From: an uncultured Collinsella sp.
Lineage (GTDB): Bacteria > Actinomycetota > Coriobacteriia > Coriobacteriales > Coriobacteriaceae
DNA: 15,067 bases
Assembly (NCBI GenBank): GCA_958421655.1
Contig: CATZMG010000056.1
Location: 1 to 15,067, forward strand
Direction: 5' to 3'
The position numbers and the translations under genes are program-made. Below the pieces are notes generated by a model. The model searched no databases, was not told the DNA's origin, and saw only the letters and a program-made list of their open reading frames with translations. Below are positions 1-8,221 of this stretch, piece after piece (the first letter of the stretch is position 1; each line of letters opens with the position of its first letter).

Positions 1-52
1 CCGCCGAAGTTGAAAGGCAGATTGCCGCTCTGGCGGGCTTGCAGCGTCGGCC

Positions 53-81
53 GGTCCGCCGTTCGGTAGAACGGCGGAACC
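53..81 (-). terminator. Stem-loop after htpG, possible terminator
   Basis: Two bases beyond the htpG stop codon lies a strong inverted repeat. Nine perfect pairs (CCGCCGTTC with GAACGGCGG) enclose a GGTA loop, and three more pairs follow past a one-base bulge. On the minus strand no T-tract follows it, so it may end transcription weakly or act as a 3' RNA-stabilising hairpin. The hairpin itself is seen directly; its terminator role is inferred from position. Confidence 0.5.
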
Positions 82-83
82 GA

Positions 84-2108
84 TTACATAAGTTCGCAGA
101 CAGCCGCCGCGAAGGCAACGGGGTCCTCGGGGAGGATGCCCTCGACCAGCAGGGCCTGATCGTAGAGCAGGCCGGAGTACTGCTTGATCTTGTCGGCGTC
201 GCCGGCCTTCTGGGCAGCGACGAGCTTGGCGAAGACCGGGTGCTTGGCGTTGAGCTCGAGCACGCGCTGGCTCTTGGGCATACCGTCGGGCGCGCCCTCA
301 GGACCCTTCTGAAGCACCTTCTCCATCTCGAGCGAAAGCGGACCCTCGGTGGTGATGCAGGCGGGAGCGTCAGTCAGACGCGCAGAGACGGCAACCTTCT
401 CGACCTTGTCACCGAGCGCCTCCTTCATAGCGTTAAAGAGATCCTCGTTTTCCTTGGTGGCGTCCTCGGCCTCCTTCTTCTCGTCATCGGTCGCCATGTC
501 AAGATCGCCGGTCGCGACGTTCTTAAGCTCCAGGTGACGATCCTCGACCTCGGGCTCGGCACCATCGGCAACTGCCTTCTCGGCAGCCTCGCGAGCAGCG
601 TCATCCTCGTAGACCTTGGGCATATCGGCAGCCACGTACTCACGCATGGCCTGGAAGGTAAACTCATCCACGTCCTGCGTCAGCAGCAGTACATCGTAGC
701 CGCGGTCGAGCACGCCCTTCACGACGGGCATCTTGGCCAGACGCTCGCGCGAATCGCCGGCGGCATAGTAGATTGCCTTCTGGCCCTCGGGCATGCCCTT
801 GGCATACTCGGCAAGGGTGATCATCTTCTGCTCCTTGGCAGACCAGAACAGCAGCAGGTCGGCGAGCTCGTCGGCCTTCATGCCGTAGCTCGAGTAGATG
901 CCGTACTTCAGACCGCGACCAAAGTTCTCAAAGAACTTCTCGTATGCCTCGCGGTCGTTGTCGCGCATGTCCTCAAGGTCGGCGGTAATCTTCTTTTCCA
1001 CACGCTTGGCGATAGCCTTGAGCTGACGGTTCTGTTGCAGCGTCTCACGCGAAATATTGAGCGTCACGTCGGCAGAGTCCACGACACCGCGCACAAAGTT
1101 GTAGTAGTCGGGCAGCAAGTCGTCGCACTTCTCCATAATCAGCACGTTGGAACTGTAGAGCGCCAGGCCCTTCTCGTAGTCCTTGCTGTACAGATCGAAC
1201 GGAGCGCGTCCTGGCACAAACAGCAGCGCATCGTACTCAAGCGTACCCTCGGCATGGAAGCTGATAGTGCGCGCGGGATCGTCAAAGTCGTGGAACGTGG
1301 ACTTGTAGAACTCGTTGTAATCCTTCTGCTCAACGTCGGAGCTGCGCTTTTTCCAAATCGGCGTCATGGAGTTGATGGTCTCGAGCTCCTGGTAGTCCTC
1401 GTACTCGGGCTTGTAGTCGTCGCCGGCGTCCTCGGGCTTGGGTTTCTGGCGGCTCTTGCTCACCATCATCTGAATCGGGTAGCGCACATAGTTGCTGTAC
1501 TGCTGAATCAGGCTCTTGAGGCCCCACTCGGTCAGGAAGCGATCGTAGGTCTCGGCCTCGCCGTCGGCGTCGAGCTTCTCGTTCTCGCGCAGCGTCAGGA
1601 TGACATCGGTGCCGTGCTCGGCGCGCTCGCCGTCTTCGATGGTGTAACCCTCAAGACCATCAGACTCCCACACGTGAGCGGTGTCCTCGCCATAGGCGCG
1701 GCTGACAACCTTTACGTGGCTGGCAACCATAAAGGCAGAGTAGAAGCCCACGCCAAACTGGCCGATGATGTCGACATCGGAGCCCTGTTGTTCGGCGTTC
1801 TCGGTCTTAAACTCCTCGGAGCCGGAATGGGCGATGGTGCCCAGATTGCGCTCGAGCTCCTCGGCGGTCATGCCAATGCCGTTATCCGAGATGATAATGG
1901 TGCGGGCGTCTTTATCAAAAGAGACGCGAATAGCCAGGTCGCCCTGGTCGAGCTTGACACTCGGGTCCTGCAGGCTCTTAAAGTTGAGCTTGTCGACGGC
2001 GTCGCTCGCGTTGGAGATAAGCTCGCGCAGGAAGATTTCCTTATTGGTGTAGATGGAGTTGATCATGAGGTCGAGCAGTTTTTTGCTCTCGGTCTTAAAT
2101 TGACGCAT
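84..2108 (-). CDS. htpG: HtpG, Hsp90-family molecular chaperone
   Basis: HtpG is the bacterial Hsp90, a cytosolic homodimeric ATP-driven chaperone that helps client proteins fold and recover from stress. The 674-residue product has the N-terminal GHKL ATPase signatures: FLRELISNASDA (26-37, with the ATP-site E29 and N33), DNGIGM (75-80) and GQFGVGF (116-122, ATP lid). The middle domain carries NISRETLQQN (351-360), whose Arg354 matches the arginine that contacts the ATP gamma-phosphate. The C-terminal dimerisation region ends in a typical LLYDQALLVEG segment. It is about 50 residues longer than E. coli HtpG (624), mostly because of a charged, alanine- and acid-rich stretch at about 500-560. 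The ATG start has a GAAAGGA ribosome site about seven bases upstream and begins the canonical MRQFKTESKKLL sequence. It lies downstream of the GNAT gene but after a 202-base gap, so it probably has its own promoter. I see no CIRCE or HAIR heat-shock operator. Confidence 0.98.
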   Translation of the reverse strand: MRQFKTESKKLLDLMINSIYTNKEIFLRELISNASDAVDKLNFKSLQDPSVKLDQGDLAIRVSFDKDARTIIISDNGIGMTAEELERNLGTIAHSGSEEFKTENAEQQGSDVDIIGQFGVGFYSAFMVASHVKVVSRAYGEDTAHVWESDGLEGYTIEDGERAEHGTDVILTLRENEKLDADGEAETYDRFLTEWGLKSLIQQYSNYVRYPIQMMVSKSRQKPKPEDAGDDYKPEYEDYQELETINSMTPIWKKRSSDVEQKDYNEFYKSTFHDFDDPARTISFHAEGTLEYDALLFVPGRAPFDLYSKDYEKGLALYSSNVLIMEKCDDLLPDYYNFVRGVVDSADVTLNISRETLQQNRQLKAIAKRVEKKITADLEDMRDNDREAYEKFFENFGRGLKYGIYSSYGMKADELADLLLFWSAKEQKMITLAEYAKGMPEGQKAIYYAAGDSRERLAKMPVVKGVLDRGYDVLLLTQDVDEFTFQAMREYVAADMPKVYEDDAAREAAEKAVADGAEPEVEDRHLELKNVATGDLDMATDDEKKEAEDATKENEDLFNAMKEALGDKVEKVAVSARLTDAPACITTEGPLSLEMEKVLQKGPEGAPDGMPKSQRVLELNAKHPVFAKLVAAQKAGDADKIKQYSGLLYDQALLVEGILPEDPVAFAAAVCELM

Positions 2109-2194
2109 GTGCAGTCCTTTCGCGCTACCCCCGCCCGCAAAAACGGCCCGGTTGCCCGAGCCGCATCGCAGACCTGCTATGTTCAGACTTAGAT

Positions 2195-2223
2195 TTTATA
2201 ACCCATTAGCGCGCATATATACA
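2195..2223 (-). promoter_or_regulatory. Possible htpG promoter
   Basis: On the minus strand a TATAAA -10 box (2195-2200) lies about 87 bases before the htpG start. At 17-base spacing the -35 position (2218-2223) reads TGTATA, a poor match. A 6-base inverted repeat, ACATAC with GTATGT (2221-2226 and 2241-2246), overlaps the -35 and could be an operator. The assignment rests only on position and the -10 match. Confidence 0.3.
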
Positions 2224-2272
2224 TACGGAATCGAAAAACTGTATGTCTAAGCGCTCCGATGCACCGATTACC

Positions 2273-2319
2273 AAGGAGTGTCCCCAACTGCCGGCAGGAA
2301 AGGAACGTCCCTATCTGCC
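2273..2319. repeat. Imperfect tandem repeat with 27-base period
   Basis: Two 20-base units, 2273-2292 and 2300-2319, match at 16 of 20 positions with the pattern AAGGA-NN-GTCCC-N-A-N-CTGCC. Between them is a perfect 10-base palindrome, CTGCCGGCAG (2288-2297). The element sits just past the GNAT stop codon, in the gap before htpG. Its form suggests a copy of a dispersed intergenic repeat of the REP/BIME kind, but whether it recurs elsewhere in the genome cannot be seen here. Confidence 0.5.
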
Positions 2320-2811
2320 ATCTACGCGCTTGGCCATCCAGACATGGGGCTGGCCCTCGTCTTCGTAGTCTACCGGGGCAATTTGCGTGTAGCCCGCCTT
2401 TATATAGAGCGGCAGCACGTATTCCTGCGCATGCAGCTTAATGAGCTTGGCGCCGGCATCACGCGCGCACGTATCACTGGCCTCGACAATCTTGCTCGCC
2501 AGACCGAGACGGCGCATGCTCGGCAGCACAGCCACGCGCCCCATAATGTAGGTCTCCCCCGCCGCGACGCCTTCGTCCAAGTCGCACGCCGGCGACACCG
2601 GAGCCTCTGCGTCAGCCGCGCGCTCAAGCTCTTCGGGAAATACGCGCGAGCAGCCGGCAAGCCCGCCGTCTACATAGAGCGTCACATGAATGCAGTTCGG
2701 ATCCTCGTCGATAGCGTCGAACTCATTCTCGTAGCCCTGCTCGTCCATAAAAACGACGCGGCGCACCAACGCCGCGTCATCAAAGCATCCCGTCTTAAGT
2801 TGGATATCCAT
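2311..2811 (-). CDS. GNAT-family N-acetyltransferase
   Basis: This is a predicted cytosolic acetyltransferase that moves an acetyl group from acetyl-CoA to an unknown amine. The 166-residue product has GNAT features: an N-terminal VRRVVFMDEQGYENEFD segment (16-32) like that of the ElaA/YjcF group (COG2153), motif A at about 91-110 with the acetyl-CoA pyrophosphate loop RRLGLA (100-105), and a C-terminal LYIKAGYTQI (135-144). The frame is open back to a TTG at 2829. I chose the ATG at 2811 because AAAGGG lies about five bases before it and the family-like sequence begins there. It follows cpsB by 38 bases on the same strand with no terminator between, so it is probably the last gene of the wzz-cpsD-cpsB operon. 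Whether it modifies a protein, a nucleotide sugar or a small amine is unknown. Confidence 0.85.
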   Translation of the reverse strand: MDIQLKTGCFDDAALVRRVVFMDEQGYENEFDAIDEDPNCIHVTLYVDGGLAGCSRVFPEELERAADAEAPVSPACDLDEGVAAGETYIMGRVAVLPSMRRLGLASKIVEASDTCARDAGAKLIKLHAQEYVLPLYIKAGYTQIAPVDYEDEGQPHVWMAKRVDGR

Positions 2812-2849
2812 GGCTGCCCTTTCATTCAATGCGAACGTAGGGACAGATT

Positions 2850-3500
2850 TTAGCGAAAATGAGCTCCGCGCACGCTAAACTTCGCGCGAGCCTTCGCCAG
2901 GCAGTCGTAATGACCCACGTTATGGGCATCGCTCGCGATGAAGCTGTACAGGTTCTGATCGAACAGGCGCTGTGCCGGCTTTTTCTCGCGACCAAAGCGA
3001 CCGCCGGCAATAAAGTCCGCCGAAGCCTGCAGCTTGCAGCCCATATCGACCAGGCGCTCCGCCACGCTTACATCCTTTTGAACCGCACGATAGCGCTCAG
3101 GATGAGCGATGATCACCTGGTAGCCACGGCACTGCAAATCGTAAATCGTGTTCTCGTACTCTCTAAACGCATACGCATCGGCATGCGTCGAAAGCTCGAG
3201 CAGGAACTCATTGGTTCCATCGAAATGCAAGTGCTCCGCGGCATCGATACCAAGCTCAACGAGCTTTCGATGGTTGACCTCGAAGCCCATCTGGAGCGGA
3301 AAACCGTCAGCGTTATCACGCAGCAGCTCAAAGGCATCCCACATCTTGTCGTAATCAAAATAGGGATCACGGCAGTGAGGAGTGCAAACAATTCTGGTTA
3401 CACCAGCCCGCTTGGCAGCCTCGAGCATCGCCAAGCTCTCATCGAGATCGGCGGCGCCGTCGTCTACACCCGGCAAGATATGGCAATGAATGTCACGCAT
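2850..3500 (-). CDS. cpsB: CpsB/CapC/YwqE-type PHP tyrosine-protein phosphatase
   Basis: This is a metal-dependent protein tyrosine phosphatase of the PHP fold that removes phosphate from the tyrosine-rich tail of the CpsD kinase, so controlling polysaccharide chain assembly at the membrane. The 216-residue product starts with the hallmark MRDIHCHILPGVDDGA, giving metal ligands H5 and H7. Other likely ligands are H42 (TPH), E74 (GFE), H133 (AHPERY), D191 and H193 (SDAH). It is somewhat shorter than the usual 240-255 residues but all ligand motifs are present. The ATG at 3500 has AAGG about seven bases upstream. It begins 17 bases after the cpsD stop, so the two are surely co-transcribed. The kinase-phosphatase pairing and the family motifs make the call strong; the actual polysaccharide controlled is not known. 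Confidence 0.93.
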   Translation of the reverse strand: MRDIHCHILPGVDDGAADLDESLAMLEAAKRAGVTRIVCTPHCRDPYFDYDKMWDAFELLRDNADGFPLQMGFEVNHRKLVELGIDAAEHLHFDGTNEFLLELSTHADAYAFREYENTIYDLQCRGYQVIIAHPERYRAVQKDVSVAERLVDMGCKLQASADFIAGGRFGREKKPAQRLFDQNLYSFIASDAHNVGHYDCLAKARAKFSVRGAHFR

Positions 3501-3517
3501 AGGTCAGCCTTAATCAA

Positions 3518-4255
3518 CTAAACGTTTGCTCGGTTGGTGAAGATGCCCTTTTTGGAAGTCCCCTGATCGTCGGAGCCCTTCTTCACCTTCTTACCGTCCT
3601 TGGTGTAGTAGGAGTAGTAGTACTCGCTGGTCTCGGTCTCGCAGTAGTTCATAACGGTACCGATGAGCTTGACCTTCTCGGACTTTTTAAGCTGACCGAT
3701 GGCGTTGAGCGCCTCCTCGCGCTTGGTGAAATCCTCACGCACGACAAAAAGCGCACCGTCGGTCAGACTTGCGATCTCGGCAGCATCGATGAAGGTGCCG
3801 ACCGGGGGAGCATCAAAGATGACGTACTGGAACTTGGCGGACAGTGCCTTTACCAGCTTGGCAAAGCGGTGAGAGACGATGATGTCGGCAGGATTGGGAA
3901 TGTGCGGCTCGGCATCGAGGAAGTAGAAATTCTTCTGACCTGTCTCGACAATCGCCTGGTCGATAGAAACCTGCTCGGACAGGACTGCATAGAGTCCGCC
4001 GCGGGAGCGAACGCCGAGCATATCGGCAAGGGACCTGCGACGCATATCGGCCTCGACCAGGAGCACGGACTTGCCGCTGGTGGCGATAGCTTGGGCAAGG
4101 TTAATGGAAACCGTAGACTTGCCCTCGTTGGGAATCGAGGAGGTAACGGTGATGGTGCGAATGGGGTCGTCCACGCTCGCAAAGCGGATGTTGGCCAGAA
4201 GGGTCTTGGCGGCATTCTGCACAACGAGCTTGTCAGTGTTCTTTGCCTTAGCCAT
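3518..4255 (-). CDS. cpsD: CpsD/CapB-type BY-kinase (bacterial tyrosine autokinase)
   Basis: This is a cytoplasmic bacterial tyrosine kinase that works with the membrane protein CpsC/Wzz and autophosphorylates on C-terminal tyrosines to control export and chain length of capsule or exopolysaccharide. The 245-residue product has Walker A (SSIPNEGKST, 39-48), Walker A' (LLVEAD, 65-70) and Walker B (VIFDAP, 145-150). An AAKTLLANIRF segment (15-25) resembles the conserved oligomerisation helix. The tail has a tyrosine cluster, EYYYSYY (211-217), followed by lysines. Walker A has Asn where most relatives have Gly (PNEGKS instead of PGEGKS). The ATG at 4255 starts only two bases after the wzz stop, with AAAGGTGG inside the end of wzz as ribosome site, so translation is probably coupled. 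The wzz and cpsB neighbours confirm the call over a MinD/ParA ATPase. Confidence 0.94.
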   Translation of the reverse strand: MAKAKNTDKLVVQNAAKTLLANIRFASVDDPIRTITVTSSIPNEGKSTVSINLAQAIATSGKSVLLVEADMRRRSLADMLGVRSRGGLYAVLSEQVSIDQAIVETGQKNFYFLDAEPHIPNPADIIVSHRFAKLVKALSAKFQYVIFDAPPVGTFIDAAEIASLTDGALFVVREDFTKREEALNAIGQLKKSEKVKLIGTVMNYCETETSEYYYSYYTKDGKKVKKGSDDQGTSKKGIFTNRANV

Positions 4256-4257
4256 GC

Positions 4258-4914
4258 CTATTTACCACCTTTCATAGCCGGAATTCGGCCAACAACGGGA
4301 ATGCCCAGGAGCTCTTCTGCCTCTTCGGCACCGCGGATGCGGGTATTGAGCATGTCTGCCAAAACGACATAGGCAACTGCGATAAAGATGCCCGCGAGGA
4401 ACGCGACAGCAACGTACAGCATACGCTTGGGACCGTTGGGGGCTTCGGGGGTCTTAGCCTCGTCGATAACGTTGATGCTCTGGGCAGCGCCGACGTTCTG
4501 AGCGACCGTACTCACCGAGCTGGCTATGGCCTTTGCGACCTTAGCCGTCTCCTTGGCATCGGTGCCGGTAACCGAAAGCGTAATGACACGCGTGGTGGTC
4601 TCGGAGGAAACAGACACCTTGTAGTCATCCAGATCGGTGAGGCCCAGTTCATTGGCTGCGCCGCTCTTGACGCTATCGCTATCCAGCAGCGTGGCGATAT
4701 CGTTGGAAAGCATCTGGCTCGCCGAGAGATCGTTGTAGCTCATCTGACCGCTATCGTCGGTCTTGGCGAGAATGTACATGCTCGTCGTCGCGGTGTAGGT
4801 GTTGTCCATCGCAACAAAGGACACGATGCCCATGGCGATCGCGCAGACCACCGGAAGGGTGATGACCAGCTTAAGGTGCTTTTTGAGCAGCTGGAACAGT
4901 TCGAGAAGGGTCAT
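4258..4914 (-). CDS. Wzz/CpsC-type chain-length determinant, kinase activator
   Basis: This is a membrane co-polymerase of the CpsC/CapA type: it sets polysaccharide chain length and activates the separate BY-kinase CpsD through its short C-terminal cytoplasmic tail. The 218-residue protein has a first membrane segment at about 15-36, an external domain, and a second membrane segment at about 164-186. The second is preceded by the family's proline-rich AKTPEAPNGPKR (153-164). The C-terminal tail EEAEELLGIPVVGRIP (197-212) is the region that contacts the kinase in relatives. It lacks a kinase domain of its own, as is usual in Gram-positives, where the kinase is a separate gene. The ATG at 4914 has AAAGG about eight bases upstream. 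It is the first gene of the operon with cpsD, cpsB and probably the GNAT gene. Confidence 0.93.
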   Translation of the reverse strand: MTLLELFQLLKKHLKLVITLPVVCAIAMGIVSFVAMDNTYTATTSMYILAKTDDSGQMSYNDLSASQMLSNDIATLLDSDSVKSGAANELGLTDLDDYKVSVSSETTTRVITLSVTGTDAKETAKVAKAIASSVSTVAQNVGAAQSINVIDEAKTPEAPNGPKRMLYVAVAFLAGIFIAVAYVVLADMLNTRIRGAEEAEELLGIPVVGRIPAMKGGK

Positions 4915-4992
4915 GCAGCTTGCCTTTCATTTCCCCAGTTCGGATTGACAAAACTGTCCGTATGTTATCGCATCTTTTTACCGAGACCAAAC

Positions 4993-5022
4993 TCTATACA
5001 TAAGAAACAGGCTCTCCTGTAA
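4993..5022 (-). promoter_or_regulatory. Possible promoter of the wzz-cpsD-cpsB operon, with inverted repeat
   Basis: On the minus strand a TTACAG -35 (5017-5022) and TATAGA -10 (4993-4998) are spaced by 18 bases, giving a leader of about 70 bases before wzz. An inverted repeat, ACAGG-CTCT-CCTGT (5007-5020), sits in the spacer and overlaps the -35, as a repressor operator would. It could equally be a small RNA hairpin. Only the pattern supports this. Confidence 0.35.
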
Positions 5023-5055
5023 AAATGTCGGAAGCAATCGTAAAATTGCACAACA

Positions 5056-5084
5056 ACGCCGCACCCGAAAGTCAAATGCGGCGT
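5056..5084 (-). terminator. Probable terminator after phoR
   Basis: An 8-base perfect inverted repeat, ACGCCGCA (5056-5063) with TGCGGCGT (5077-5084), lies 26 bases past the phoR stop codon. On the minus strand a moderately T-rich stretch follows, ending in TTTT about ten bases away. It separates the pstB-phoB-phoR unit from the wzz operon. Confidence 0.6.
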
Positions 5085-5109
5085 CTACATCAATATCTAT
5101 GTTGTATCG

Positions 5110-6534
5110 CTATGCGAATGGCTCGTCCTGCTGTATGGGAAACGTCACCGTAATGGTGGTTCCCACGCCCAACCCACTCGACAGATCGAGCGTGGCGTGA
5201 TGATACAGGGCCGCATGCTTGACAATGGCAAGCCCCAGACCGGTTCCGCCGCGTGCCTTGGACCTACTCTTGTCCACGCGATAGAACCGCTCAAATACCT
5301 TGCCCTGTTCTTCAGGCGCGATACCGATTCCCGTGTCGGCGACCGCGAGGAACGGATGGCCTTCGTCGTTGGTGCCGCACTGCAGTGTAACCGTACCGCC
5401 GGGTCGATTGTAGCGGATGGCATTGCTTGCCAGATTATAGATGAGCTCGTCGATCAAGCGCGACACGCCTTCGATGACCACAGGCTTGGTCTCATGACTT
5501 ATCGTCACATTCGCCTGACGGGCGACCTGTTCAAGACGCTGCTCAACCGCGTAGATGGCACGCGAGAGCTCAATAGGCTCCGTGGACCCAATGGGCACCG
5601 CCTCGCCCTCAGTTGCACGCTCGGCCTCGTCCAAGTTAGACAGCGTAAGGATATCGTTGACAAGCGCTGCCAAGCGGCCCGCCTCACGATAGATGCGACC
5701 GCCAAAGTTGCGCAGGTCGTCCTCGCCCTCGACCATGCCGTTTGCGATGAGCTCGGCATAGCCCGAAATCGCCGTAAGCGGCGTCTTGAGCTCATGAGTG
5801 ATATTCGCCGTGAACTCGCGGCGCATACGGTCGTTGTCCGCCAGCACCGCCATCTGACGCTTGAGCTCCTGGCGTTGCGACTCGATACGCTCAAGCATGG
5901 GAACCATCTCGGCATAAGCATGCTCGTAGCTGCGGCGCGGATGGTCCAGATCGACCTCTTGCAGCGGCGCGATGATGGCACGGGATTCGCGGCGCGCCAA
6001 GAAAAACGAGAGCACCGCGCCCGCTGCCGCGATAAGCAGCATCGGCGCCACAAGAGACATGAGAATAGCCGCAATGCCAGGTTGGGCCTGCGCCAAGCGA
6101 ACAACCTGGCCGTTATTAAGTCGAACAGCTCGGTACAGCATAATCTCGTCGAGCGTGGAGCTTGCGCGCTCCGCAGAACCCGATCCGCTCTCGAAAGCCT
6201 TGACGACCTCGGGACGATCGCCGTGATTGGGCAGCATAGAAGGCGACGCCTCGTTGTCGTAGGCAACCGACCCGTCTTTGTTGATCAGCGTGATGCGCAA
6301 GTCCTCGCGATCGAGACTGCGCAGAAAGGCAATAGGCTCCTGCTGCTCGTCGAGGGCGGCAGCAATGAGCTCGGTTTCCTGAGAAAGGTTGGCACTCGCG
6401 GCATCTGCCAGGGTATTTTGCACAAAGAACGCGCCCAGCACCGTAAACGCCACGATAACCGCCATGGCGCAGACAAAGATCGTCACAAAAACGCGGTGCG
6501 ACAGCGTATGTTTTCCCTGGGGGGCGAAGACCAC
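5110..6534 (-). CDS. phoR: PhoR-type sensor histidine kinase
   Basis: This is a membrane sensor kinase that autophosphorylates on a histidine and passes the phosphate to PhoB, most likely in response to phosphate supply. The 474-residue product has a membrane segment at about 14-38, an extracytoplasmic region (about 39-154), a second membrane segment (about 155-180), then a HisKA domain with FTANITHELKTPL (241-253, H247). The ATPase domain follows, with N-box NLASNAIRYN (367-376), G1 DTGIGI (400-405) and G2 GGTGLGL (429-435). All catalytic residues are intact. The start is a GTG with GGAGG about eight bases before it. It begins three bases after the phoB stop, so the two are translationally coupled. 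The PhoR name rests on pairing with phoB and pstB, since kinases of this class look alike. Confidence 0.92.
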   Translation of the reverse strand: MVFAPQGKHTLSHRVFVTIFVCAMAVIVAFTVLGAFFVQNTLADAASANLSQETELIAAALDEQQEPIAFLRSLDREDLRITLINKDGSVAYDNEASPSMLPNHGDRPEVVKAFESGSGSAERASSTLDEIMLYRAVRLNNGQVVRLAQAQPGIAAILMSLVAPMLLIAAAGAVLSFFLARRESRAIIAPLQEVDLDHPRRSYEHAYAEMVPMLERIESQRQELKRQMAVLADNDRMRREFTANITHELKTPLTAISGYAELIANGMVEGEDDLRNFGGRIYREAGRLAALVNDILTLSNLDEAERATEGEAVPIGSTEPIELSRAIYAVEQRLEQVARQANVTISHETKPVVIEGVSRLIDELIYNLASNAIRYNRPGGTVTLQCGTNDEGHPFLAVADTGIGIAPEEQGKVFERFYRVDKSRSKARGGTGLGLAIVKHAALYHHATLDLSSGLGVGTTITVTFPIQQDEPFA

Positions 6535-6537
6535 GGG

Positions 6538-7266
6538 TTACTCCTCCGATGCGGTGGCCGCGGTGTCGTCACCTTCGGCACCATCACCGGCAGAAGGCTC
6601 GGCCAAGCGGTAGCCCACGCCGCGCACGGTCTCGATGGCGCCGGCATGCTCGCCCAGTTTTTGGCGAAGCGTCTGCACGTGCACGTCAACGGTGCGCGAA
6701 CCGCCGTCGAAGTCCCAGCCCCATACGCTCTGCAGCAGCGACTCGCGGGTAAAGACCACGCCGGGCTTGCGCATGAGGTACTCGAGCAGGTCGAATTCGC
6801 GCAGCGTGAGCTTGAGCGGTTCACCGGCAACAGTCACTTCGCGGTGGCTGGGCGAAAGTACGATATCGCCCACGCTGAGTACATCGCTCGCCTGCTTGAC
6901 CATGCCGCCGCGGCGCAGCAGCGCACGGCAACGGCTAGCGAGTTCCATAAGCGAGAACGGCTTGGTCAGGTAATCGTCGGCGCCGCCATCGAGCGCCATG
7001 ACCTTGTCGAGCTCGGTGTCCTTGGCGGTGAGCATCATGATGGGCACCGTCGCCGTCAGGCGATCGGCACGCAGGCGGCGCATAATCGCCAAGCCATCGG
7101 TATCGGGCAGCATGATGTCGAGCAGGACGGCATCGGGTACCCGTCGCGCCACGGCGGCCTTAAACTCGCCGTCGCACGAAAAGCCTTCGGCCTCGATTCC
7201 CTGTTTGCGCAGTGCATAGACCGTCAAATCCCTGATGTTGTCATCGTCCTCGACGTAATAGATCAT
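6538..7266 (-). CDS. phoB: PhoB-type response regulator (OmpR/PhoB family)
   Basis: This is a cytoplasmic transcription factor activated by phosphorylation from PhoR and expected to control phosphate-starvation genes. The 242-residue product has a receiver domain with acidic pocket D7-D8, phosphoacceptor D50 (LLDIMLP), T80 and K102 (LTKPF). A winged-helix DNA-binding domain follows at about 125-222, with recognition helix RTVDVHVQTLRQKL (191-204) and the C-terminal hairpin VRGVGYRL. An acidic low-complexity tail (about 225-242) extends beyond the usual end. I chose the ATG at 7266 because AAAGGGG lies about seven bases before it and the receiver fold begins at once. An earlier in-frame start at 7290 would add eight unlikely residues. 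It lies 64 bases after pstB and directly before phoR. Confidence 0.93.
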   Translation of the reverse strand: MIYYVEDDDNIRDLTVYALRKQGIEAEGFSCDGEFKAAVARRVPDAVLLDIMLPDTDGLAIMRRLRADRLTATVPIMMLTAKDTELDKVMALDGGADDYLTKPFSLMELASRCRALLRRGGMVKQASDVLSVGDIVLSPSHREVTVAGEPLKLTLREFDLLEYLMRKPGVVFTRESLLQSVWGWDFDGGSRTVDVHVQTLRQKLGEHAGAIETVRGVGYRLAEPSAGDGAEGDDTAATASEE

Positions 7267-7306
7267 GTTGAACCCCTTTGCGGCCGGCATGACCGCATCT
7301 TAACCC

Positions 7307-7320
7307 TAAAGGTACCTTTA
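7307..7320. repeat. 14-base perfect palindrome between pstB and phoB
   Basis: TAAAGGTACCTTTA is a perfect 14-base palindrome in the 64-base gap between the pstB stop and the phoB start. A symmetric site of this length suits a dimeric regulator, or it could fold as a short hairpin in the transcript. It does not look like a PhoB box, which would be a direct repeat. Confidence 0.4.
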
Positions 7321-7330
7321 CTAGATGGTA

Positions 7331-8206
<876 letters not shown>

Positions 8207-8221
8207 ACCGCATACCTCCAC

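Noticed and set aside
1..52. Possible end of a plus-strand gene (frame 1 runs open to a TAG at 67-69)
   Set aside because: Only about 22 codons are visible, with no recognisable sequence and overlap with the htpG stem-loop.
39..2192. A 717-codon open frame on the plus strand opposite htpG
   Set aside because: It is an antisense shadow of htpG: GC-rich codon bias keeps the opposite frame open. Its sequence is repetitive in Leu, Val, Gly and His and shows no domain, while htpG is unmistakable.
2859..3521. A 220-codon open frame on the plus strand opposite cpsB
   Set aside because: It is a shadow of cpsB, whose metal-ligand motifs are all in the minus-strand frame.
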